DNA of 64,000 bases from Labilibaculum sp041595635 (lineage in GTDB: Bacteria > Bacteroidota > Bacteroidia > Bacteroidales > Marinifilaceae): NCBI RefSeq assembly GCF_041595635.1, contig NZ_JBFHJW010000006.1, positions 45,832 through 109,831 on the forward strand, in the 5' to 3' direction. The position numbers and the translations under genes were made by a program. Shown piece by piece: positions 53,887 through 60,923 of the stretch; the stretch's first letter is position 1; every line of letters starts with the position of its first letter. The notes under the pieces were generated by a model. The model saw only the letters and a program-made list of their open reading frames with translations. It did no database searches and was not told the DNA's origin.

Positions 53887-56286
53887 TTACTCATTTTCGC
53901 TCAACTTAAAGCGCAAAACAAAACTTGCTCCTCCTTCATCGTTATTATAATCCGAAATTTCGCCCTGAAAACGATCAATAAATGTTTTTACTATCGCCAT
54001 TCCCAGTCCACTGCCACTCTCATGGGCTCTTGTAGTAAATAAGGGATCGTAAATTTTTTCACGGATATTATCTTCAATCCCCGTTCCATTATCATGAATT
54101 TCCAAAACCCCGTGCTTGGAATCCTGATAAACATTTAATTCAATCTTTTTATTCTCTTTGTGCACCTTATCCAGCGAATGGATAGCATTCACGATTAAAT
54201 TGACTACGATCTGTTCGAATTGAATGTAATTTGCACGCACATTTACAGGTTTATCTGGCAAACTATCAACTATTTCGATGCTATGATCATAAACCTGTCG
54301 TTTTACCAATGATAAAGATCGAGTCACGCCTTCTATCATATCAACAACCTCTTCTTCGGTTACATGAGGTTTCTCCCAAAAAGTTCTCATGTGCTTAATA
54401 ATAGAGTCGATTCGGGTCGTTCCTTCGGATATGGTTTGAATTTTACGAGTAAACATTTCAGGAAGTTGTCCTGGATTTCTTTTCTGCCAAAATAATACAC
54501 TATCGGCCGTAATTTTGATAGAATTTAATGGCTGATTAATTTCATGAGTAATTCCTGCTGCCATTACACCAATGGATGCCAAGCGAGAAGACTCCTCTAA
54601 CATACGCAAAGCCTCTACATTTTTTTGTTCGGCCTCAATTCGATCAATCATTAAGGAATTACGCTCCCAAGTGTTGGCAATCATATTCACTGTTGAAAAA
54701 AAGACACTGATTTCATCACGAGTCCAGAAATGAGCTTTTTGTTGAGAAAAGCCCATCATTCCAACCACCTCGTTTTCTACCATTACTGGCAAGACAACAA
54801 TCGCACCAATATTTCTTTTTCGATAGTATTCCTGCTCCTTAGAGCTTAAATTGGATAGATCTCGGGAAACGATACTTTTATTCATCTTTACTCTCGAAAT
54901 AATCTGATCGATTTGTGAAAAATAAACCTGATCAATATCTTCGATATTCTTCCCTTTCAAGGAAACCCGGCTATTAATTCTAATCGCTTCTTTTGTTGAA
55001 TCTGTTAAGGAATACAAACTAATTTTTGCCACATTCAACTCATCCGTCATCAACTTGAGCACATCATCCAAAACGTTTTTAAAATCTTCCGATGCATTCA
55101 ACAATCGCCCTATCAAACCCAGTAATCGCTCATGTCTTACTGATATTTTCAAACGATTCTGCTCCACAAGCAAAGCTTTTTCTGCTCTAATTCGACGAAT
55201 AATTGCTCTTGACAGAACAATGATAATAATACCCGAAAAAAGTAGAGTTCCACCCAATAAATGAATCCAATCTTTGTTTTCACTGTAGTAAGATTTTGGT
55301 GAATTCAATAAAAGAGTGCCTTTTGGTAGAACTTTTTTATCGATATTAAATCGCACTACTTCATTATAATTCACCACATAACTATCTAGTGGTTCGAAAT
55401 AAATTGGAATAGAATCAGCAGGAATACCAGAAATAATTTTAGTAACCATTTCAGCTACCATTTTCCCATGCAAACGACCACTTACTGCTTTTCCCCCCAA
55501 AACACCATCGCTAAGCAAAAAAGTCCAAGTAGTAAAAACAGGAACCTTACATTCAGGTACAAACAAATCGAGATTATCCTGCGAACTCACAAATTTGCCT
55601 GATTTATCCTTATTAAAAGTGAGTAGCAAAACACAAGTATCACCTTTTATGGCTTTAAGATTTGTAACGATATCGGCTACATCCTGATCTTCGATATAAG
55701 AGAATTGCAGTTTCGATTTGTATTTCTCTTCCAAAGAAAGCATGATTACTTTATTCAACTTGGCAGTTGTTGTTTTGTTATCGTTAATCACCACCAAGTG
55801 CTTTGTATTGGGTTGAGTACGAAGAATCAAATCGATAGCACCATCCCAGTCTATTTCCTCCGAAATACCAGTAATATTAGTAAGTCCATCAATTAAATCA
55901 TCACTATAGTGATTAATACCGCAAAATACAATAGGAGTATTGTGGAAGTATTTTCGTCCATGATTTTTCACAAAAGACAAAGCGTTATTATCGCACACAA
56001 TAATAGCATTGTACTTTTCTTCCTGTAATTTTAAATCGTAAAGTTCAATGATTTTATTCAGATACTCAACGGAAGGATTTCTTTTGGTATCTAAATACTC
56101 GTAATCCAATTCAAGCTTATTCCCTAAAGAATCCATCACCTCTCGAATTCCTTGATTTAAATTATCTGTCCATTTTAAACCTTGATGATAAGAATGCAGA
56201 ACAAGAACCTTCTTTCTTTCAGCCGAATACACATAAATAGAACAGAATACAAAAAATACGAATATGATGTATTTTAGATATCTCAT
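53887..56286 (-). CDS. Sensor histidine kinase with ABC-substrate-binding-type sensor domain
   Basis: 799 residues from the ATG at 56286; the longer frame to 56319 begins with GTG. Order: membrane helix (about 5-20), a periplasmic domain of about 300 residues that resembles ABC-type substrate-binding proteins (YDLKLQEEKYNAIIVCDNNA and SDDLIDGLTNITGI), a second helix (about 340-360), a GAF domain, then DHp with phospho-acceptor His in AAGITHEINQPLNS, and a GHKL ATPase (HDNGTGIEDNI, SGSGLGMAI). The kinase is intact and lies 73 bp upstream of its regulator. The ligand is unknown; lactate or a related acid is inferred. Confidence 0.9.
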   Translation of the reverse strand: MRYLKYIIFVFFVFCSIYVYSAERKKVLVLHSYHQGLKWTDNLNQGIREVMDSLGNKLELDYEYLDTKRNPSVEYLNKIIELYDLKLQEEKYNAIIVCDNNALSFVKNHGRKYFHNTPIVFCGINHYSDDLIDGLTNITGISEEIDWDGAIDLILRTQPNTKHLVVINDNKTTTAKLNKVIMLSLEEKYKSKLQFSYIEDQDVADIVTNLKAIKGDTCVLLLTFNKDKSGKFVSSQDNLDLFVPECKVPVFTTWTFLLSDGVLGGKAVSGRLHGKMVAEMVTKIISGIPADSIPIYFEPLDSYVVNYNEVVRFNIDKKVLPKGTLLLNSPKSYYSENKDWIHLLGGTLLFSGIIIIVLSRAIIRRIRAEKALLVEQNRLKISVRHERLLGLIGRLLNASEDFKNVLDDVLKLMTDELNVAKISLYSLTDSTKEAIRINSRVSLKGKNIEDIDQVYFSQIDQIISRVKMNKSIVSRDLSNLSSKEQEYYRKRNIGAIVVLPVMVENEVVGMMGFSQQKAHFWTRDEISVFFSTVNMIANTWERNSLMIDRIEAEQKNVEALRMLEESSRLASIGVMAAGITHEINQPLNSIKITADSVLFWQKRNPGQLPEMFTRKIQTISEGTTRIDSIIKHMRTFWEKPHVTEEEVVDMIEGVTRSLSLVKRQVYDHSIEIVDSLPDKPVNVRANYIQFEQIVVNLIVNAIHSLDKVHKENKKIELNVYQDSKHGVLEIHDNGTGIEDNIREKIYDPLFTTRAHESGSGLGMAIVKTFIDRFQGEISDYNNDEGGASFVLRFKLSENE

Positions 56287-56387
56287 ACAAGAATCTTTAA
56301 TAATTAAATAAGAATGCACTAAAATAGCATAATACGTCCCAATTTAAGCATATAATGAGATGTTACATGAAATGTTTAAGAAGATTT

Positions 56388-57560
56388 CTATAAAGGAAGC
56401 GAAAACTTAAACGCGCTGCCTTTTCCCAGACAACTTTCTACCCAAATTTTTCCCTTGTGCCTTTCTACAAATTCTTTACACAAAAGTAGACCCAATCCGG
56501 TTCCAGTTTCATTCTCAGTTCCGTTATTGGTTACTTGTTCATCAATTCTAAATAACTTTTTCTGATCTTCGGAATCAATTCCAATTCCCGAATCGACAAC
56601 CCAAATTTCAACATATTTTCCATTCAAATGCGAAGAAACGCTTATCTCTCCACCACGAGGAGTAAATTTTATAGCATTAGAAACTAAATTACGAACAACA
56701 GTATTAATCATGTTCGGATCGGCCATTATCTTGAGGTCTTCATCAATATTTGCCTTTATTTCGATCTCTTTACTCTCAGCACTTCCAGTGTGCAAAATCA
56801 CTACCTCATTCACTAAATCCCACAAATCAATTTCTTTGGGTTGCCAGGCAATAGAGCCCGTTTGCATCCGCGACCAGGTTAAGAGGTTCTCGAGTAATCT
56901 GTAGGCCTGTCGTGCAGATTTATTAATAATTCCCGAAAAAGTTTTGACCTGTTCCTTAGACAATTCCTCACTGCCCTCAACCAATATGTCGGAGGCTCCA
57001 ATCAGGGAGGCAAAAGGGTTTTTCAGATCGTGAGCAATTATGGAAAAAAATTTGTCTTTTGTGGCATTCACACTTTCCAATTCTTTCCGTTGCTTTTCGA
57101 TGGTAATGGTTTGCTGAGTTAGCTCTTCCTCTAAAAGATCTTTAATCACCATTCTTTTTCGAATTTTTCGTAATGGATTCAAAACGGTGTCAATAATTCG
57201 AATGTTAAATTTTTTTTCGAGACTATGAATATGATCATCAGTGCACTTTAAAAGAAGGCTATTGCTTTTTGCTCTGGCCGAAGCAGAACGAGTCTCTGCT
57301 TTTATAAGGGCATATTCTCCAAAGCTTTTTCCATCACTCAGCTCAATAAATACATGATCTTCATCATGAATTTCAACACATCCTTTTTCAATAATATAGA
57401 CTGCACCTCCGGAATCTCCTTTCGAAAATATTACTTCTCCTTTTGCCACCTCCTTTTCTTCCACAATTTCACTTAAAAATTCACAGGCAGCAATATCCTG
57501 ATCTTTAAGGAAATCGAGCGTTTGCAGAAGCATTAATCTTTTATCAAGATTTAGTGACAT
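56388..57560 (-). CDS. Soluble histidine kinase with a cyclic-nucleotide-binding domain
   Basis: 390 residues, no membrane helix. An N-terminal cNMP-binding/Crp-like sensor (about 20-140) contains GEVIFSKGDSGGAVYIIEKG and GKSFGEYALIKAETRSASA, the phosphate-binding cassette pattern. A coiled linker then leads to a HisKA domain (KDKFFSIIAHDLKNPFASL with the phospho-acceptor His) and a GHKL ATPase (RNLVSNAIKFTPRGG, DSGIGIDSEDQKKLF, GTGLGLLL). It is 101 bp upstream of the membrane sensor kinase in the same direction, so cross-regulation of the lactate regulator by a second signal is possible. Which signal binds is unknown. Confidence 0.88.
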   Translation of the reverse strand: MSLNLDKRLMLLQTLDFLKDQDIAACEFLSEIVEEKEVAKGEVIFSKGDSGGAVYIIEKGCVEIHDEDHVFIELSDGKSFGEYALIKAETRSASARAKSNSLLLKCTDDHIHSLEKKFNIRIIDTVLNPLRKIRKRMVIKDLLEEELTQQTITIEKQRKELESVNATKDKFFSIIAHDLKNPFASLIGASDILVEGSEELSKEQVKTFSGIINKSARQAYRLLENLLTWSRMQTGSIAWQPKEIDLWDLVNEVVILHTGSAESKEIEIKANIDEDLKIMADPNMINTVVRNLVSNAIKFTPRGGEISVSSHLNGKYVEIWVVDSGIGIDSEDQKKLFRIDEQVTNNGTENETGTGLGLLLCKEFVERHKGKIWVESCLGKGSAFKFSLPL

Positions 57561-57628
57561 GATTATAATTTATTTACAAAAGAATTAGAAGATTTGCAAA
57601 TATAATCATTTACAAAAACTTTTCAGAA

Positions 57629-57661
57629 CAAAAAAAAGACTGCTGATCAAAATCAACAGTC
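57629..57661 (-). terminator. Terminator of the PorT-like gene
   Basis: A 10-bp stem (57638-57647 with 57652-57661, 4-nt loop, one G-U pair) followed on the minus strand by eight Ts. It insulates the barrel gene from the kinase genes. Confidence 0.85.
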
Positions 57662-57683
57662 CTACCTTCTACAATCAAAATTT

Positions 57684-58268
57684 TTAGAAGAATTTAAATC
57701 CTAATGTAACATTATACATTTTATTCTTTTTCAAAAATTCAGAAGACACATCAGATAAACCAAATTCATAATCAACATCTAAAGTTAATTTCCATACGTC
57801 AACACCTGCACCTACTTTTGCATTCCAAACAGCACCTTCAAAATCCTCATCTACACTTTCTAGTGTACTCTTAAAACTATCATCAATATTAAAAGACGCC
57901 ACAGGACCTGCAAAAGCTCTTAGTTTAAAGAGGGGAAGCTTCACAATCTTATAACCTAATAACATAGGAATATCAAGGCTCTTGGTTTTTATATCGTAGC
58001 TATTTCCATCTACCACAACTTCACTTTTTCGGGAAACGTAATTCAATTCTGGTTGCAAGTACCATTTGTTTAAATTTACGCGAAGAAAAGCACCAAGCAT
58101 CATTCCATTTTTACTTTCTTCTTTAATACTACTAGCATCAGCATCTTTGTAATCCATTTTTGTACTTACCAAACCAGTGTGTAATCCAAAGCTTATAGGA
58201 GAAGACAATTGTGCAAATAAGGTACTTGATAACATGCAGATTACTGCAACTAAAATAATTTTTTTCAT
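57684..58268 (-). CDS. PorT-like outer-membrane beta-barrel protein
   Basis: 194 residues: signal peptide (CMLSSTLFAQLS) followed by strands such as FGLHTGLVSTKMDY and GAFLRVNLNKWYLQPELNYV, and the typical end YNVTLGFKFF with a C-terminal Phe. This is the general PorT/outer-membrane-beta-barrel (OMP_b-brl_2) pattern, an 8-stranded barrel. Function unknown. It is a single gene between two terminators. Confidence 0.75.
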   Translation of the reverse strand: MKKIILVAVICMLSSTLFAQLSSPISFGLHTGLVSTKMDYKDADASSIKEESKNGMMLGAFLRVNLNKWYLQPELNYVSRKSEVVVDGNSYDIKTKSLDIPMLLGYKIVKLPLFKLRAFAGPVASFNIDDSFKSTLESVDEDFEGAVWNAKVGAGVDVWKLTLDVDYEFGLSDVSSEFLKKNKMYNVTLGFKFF

Positions 58269-58400
58269 AGTTAGTATTTTTTTAATTCATATTATTATCA
58301 ACGTAAAAAAGTAGGAGTAAACTACTTTTGTCTTAGTTAAACGAAGACTAATATATATATTCTTACCATTCAGATAAAACAATTTGCACATTAAAATAAA

Positions 58401-58446
58401 ATAGATCAAAAAAACCCGACCTATTGGCCGGGTTTTTTTGATCTAT
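58401..58446. terminator. Strong, likely bidirectional terminator of the C1 peptidase gene
   Basis: An 18-bp stem (58401-58418 with 58429-58446, 10-nt loop) containing the A7/T7 blocks. It starts just past the peptidase stop at 58457 on the minus strand. Confidence 0.85.
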
Positions 58447-58456
58447 TTTTAAGAGC

Positions 58457-59671
58457 TTACAAACCCAATTTTTCTTTCATTTCTTTCGACAATGCGTCTT
58501 TATGAATCATAAAAGACATTGTTTTATAGGCAACAAAGGGAAAAGAAGCATAAAAATAACCATCATAAGGATTATTGTCTGTTCCCCAAGAATTTTTCAC
58601 TATAAAATATTTGTGATCTTTTTGATCTTTTGCAATTCCAACAATATGCATTCCGTGATCATCGGTTGTTTCGTAATTATCGAAAGCTTCCTGACGCATT
58701 TGCTGGGTAATTACTTTCTCATCACCAGGTTTTTCAAAAGAAAATAATTTTTCATTTTTCTCGGTATCCGAAAGATTTTCCCATTTCGAAATCTCAGAAT
58801 CACTCATATTTTTCGTATCCTTAGAAGGTACAATTGCAACTCCTTTTCGGTAGGCAAAGCCTTTTTCACTCACATCCGAAGCCCATCCGATTGTGTATCC
58901 CTTGTTAATAGCACCTTCCATAATGTCCATCATTTCATTCAATGGAACATTATAAACCTGATCCCACAACCAGTTATCAGGTACTTCAATAATAAATTTC
59001 TCGTAAAAAGGATGATGAGTATATGAAGAAATCTCAATGTAATCATCAGGATTAAGCCCTACAAAATCTTCAGCAAATGTTTTGGGAGTATATTCTTTTC
59101 CTTCATAATCGAAGGTTTTAGGAAGCTCGCCAAGGTAAGAATCTAAAATTCCATCGAAACCATCGTGCCAAACTGGCGTAAGTTTTCTGTTCTTATTTTT
59201 AATTACTGCATCAACATAGTCATCCAAAACAACGTCTAATTCTCCATGAGTATGCCCTTCTTCACCGTAATTTAAACCTTGATAAACTTGCTCAGGTACT
59301 ATTCCATAATTTTTCATCACGTAAGTCACATCGTGAAAAGCTCCTCCGCCACCAAAATTAAATTTACCATGCATTCTCACATCTATCACCGATTTGTCTG
59401 AATAACAGTTATAAACCACGAACATTTCCGACAAATCAACTTCTGGTTTTCCCATTCTCATCATTTCCGATTCGATAAAAGAAAGACCCGAAAAAGACCA
59501 GCATGTACCCGATCTGTGTTGATCTTTTACTGATGTGGTTGGCAATCTTTTAATGTCTGTAAAAACGTAAGATTCTTTCTTGTCTTTTTTATCTTTCTTT
59601 TCTGCTTTAACTGAAGTTGATACTAGTATCCCCATTGCCAAAAGCATTACACTAAGGAATTTAATTTTCAT
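58457..59671 (-). CDS. Exported C1-family cysteine peptidase (aminopeptidase C type)
   Basis: 404 residues. Signal peptide (LLAMGILVSTSVKAE) then a lysine-rich tract. The papain-type catalytic Cys is in VKDQHRSGTCWSFSGLSF, the His in DDHGMHIVGIA and the Asn in VKNSWGTDN. The overall layout (DLSEMFVVYNCYSDK, GGGGAFHDVTYV) is that of the bleomycin hydrolase/PepC family as found in Bacteroidota, in an exported version. It probably trims peptides in the periplasm. Monocistronic with strong terminator. Confidence 0.9.
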   Translation of the reverse strand: MKIKFLSVMLLAMGILVSTSVKAEKKDKKDKKESYVFTDIKRLPTTSVKDQHRSGTCWSFSGLSFIESEMMRMGKPEVDLSEMFVVYNCYSDKSVIDVRMHGKFNFGGGGAFHDVTYVMKNYGIVPEQVYQGLNYGEEGHTHGELDVVLDDYVDAVIKNKNRKLTPVWHDGFDGILDSYLGELPKTFDYEGKEYTPKTFAEDFVGLNPDDYIEISSYTHHPFYEKFIIEVPDNWLWDQVYNVPLNEMMDIMEGAINKGYTIGWASDVSEKGFAYRKGVAIVPSKDTKNMSDSEISKWENLSDTEKNEKLFSFEKPGDEKVITQQMRQEAFDNYETTDDHGMHIVGIAKDQKDHKYFIVKNSWGTDNNPYDGYFYASFPFVAYKTMSFMIHKDALSKEMKEKLGL

Positions 59672-60197
59672 ATAATTTTACTTTAAGATTTTCATTTCAA
59701 ACGGTTGTAAATGTACTAAAAACAGCTTTAGAATCGAGTGAAGCGACTATTTTCATTCATTTTTTCGATGAAACCCACTTCTGAGTCCTTGTATGCAAAT
59801 AAATCACAAAAAGAAAGTGAAAAAAAGAGAATAGTACTCAATTAGTACAACCTCCTTTAATTCCATTTGGCAATAGAAACAACTTCATCTTACTTTTAGA
59901 AACTTGCAATTTTTCTTTGTAGAACCACTAATTATCCAATACAATTCTGCTAAACAAAACTTCTTATGCGTTTGGATTTTATGAGTGGAATTTTCACTGA
60001 TTACAAATACCATTTACTCTATTTTTAATTCAAGTTCTGTTTTGAATCAAAAAAACAATCGCAGAAGAAATAACAAGTGGATTAAATTCAATGTTTTCCT
60101 TCTTTAGAAAAGAGAAAAATAGTGCTTACCAAGTTTTTTCGTTTTGGAATAATGGCGGTTTTTACTCATTTCATAATGAGTATTTACTGCACAATAT

Positions 60198-60211
60198 TGC
60201 ACATTTGTTCA
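60198..60211. promoter_or_regulatory. Distal activator site, lut operon
   Basis: TGCACATTTGTTCA, centre exactly 40 bp from the proximal site. An adjacent extra copy-like half (TGCACAATATTGCACA at 60188-60203) may enlarge the site. Confidence 0.6.
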
Positions 60212-60236
60212 TAAAAGCACATACAAATAACACAAT

Positions 60237-60252
60237 CGTTCATTAATGAACA
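60237..60252. promoter_or_regulatory. Proximal activator site, lut operon
   Basis: CGTTCA-TTAA-TGAACA, with the inner 14 bp a perfect palindrome; 112 bp upstream of the -24 box, nearly the same distance as before the permease operon (113 bp). Confidence 0.65.
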
Positions 60253-60364
60253 GATAAGGAGCCATTTTAAAAATAGTTTACGAAAACCTTTTCGAAAAGT
60301 AAGTTGCTGGCTACATGCAAATAAGCTGTTATAATGATTATAAATAGAAGTTTGAGCCAATTTT

Positions 60365-60380
60365 TGGCATTTTTATTGAA
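60365..60380 (+). promoter_or_regulatory. Sigma-54-like promoter of the lut operon
   Basis: TGGCATTTTTATTGAA, preceded by TTTT: GG-N10-G spacing with the shared core TTTTTGGCATT. The expected start is near 60390, giving a leader of about 50 bases before the LUD gene. Confidence 0.72.
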
Positions 60381-60440
60381 TAATGAATTTTATGCAGAAT
60401 AACATAAACGTTATGCAATAACCCAAAAACACAATAAGAT

Positions 60441-60914
60441 ATGAGTGAACTAGATTTTTTTCTGGATAAATCGAAACTGGTTGGCAACAACAATCAGATT
60501 TTGTCCTCTACTGAATTCTCCAACTTTTTAATAGAGGAGAAATTCGAATATGTAAATGTTCCAAGTTTTAATCAATTAAAAGATATACAAGCTGGAGAAG
60601 CAGGCTTTAAGAATGCGCTCGTAGAACTCGATTATGCCATTGCAGAGACCGGAACGGTTGTGATTGATAGTTTGAATGAAAATAAACGTTTGGCAACTTG
60701 CCTGGCAGAAAAGTTATTTGTTGTGATGCCGCAAAGTAAACTGGTTTCCCGTTTAAATGATGTAGCCGATTTTCTGGAAGAAAGAACTTCAGACATGGGT
60801 GGTTATGTTGCTTTTATTACCGGTGCTAGTAGAACAGCAGATATTGAGCGTGTTTTAACTGTTGGAGTACACGGACCAAAAGAAATGACAGTTATTGTTG
60901 TGAACGATTTATAA
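60441..60914 (+). CDS. lutC: LutC-type LUD protein
   Basis: 157 residues, LUD domain. Motifs: DYAIAETGTVVID (the conserved AETGT), then FVVMPQSKLV, and the complete C-terminal signature ITGASRTADIERVLTVGVHGPKE seen in LutC/YkgG. LutC is part of the LutABC iron-sulfur complex that oxidises L-lactate to pyruvate. It is first in a two-gene operon, ending 9 bp before the LutB-LutA fusion, and transcribed from the sigma-54-like promoter at 60365. Confidence 0.88.
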   Translation: MSELDFFLDKSKLVGNNNQILSSTEFSNFLIEEKFEYVNVPSFNQLKDIQAGEAGFKNALVELDYAIAETGTVVIDSLNENKRLATCLAEKLFVVMPQSKLVSRLNDVADFLEERTSDMGGYVAFITGASRTADIERVLTVGVHGPKEMTVIVVNDL

Positions 60915-60923
60915 GAAGAAACT

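Larger units (their letters stand above)
59672..60440 (+). promoter_or_regulatory. 769-bp regulatory spacer of the lut operon
   Basis: A long divergent spacer that holds no gene but carries the sigma-54-like promoter at 60365-60380 and the activator sites at 60198-60211 and 60237-60252. The segment 60149-60303 shows extended similarity to 48027-48204 (opposite strand): shared blocks ATAATGGCGG, TACTCATTT, GTATTTACTG and CGAAAACCTTT in the same order. The left half (59672-60120) looks featureless. Confidence 0.7.
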
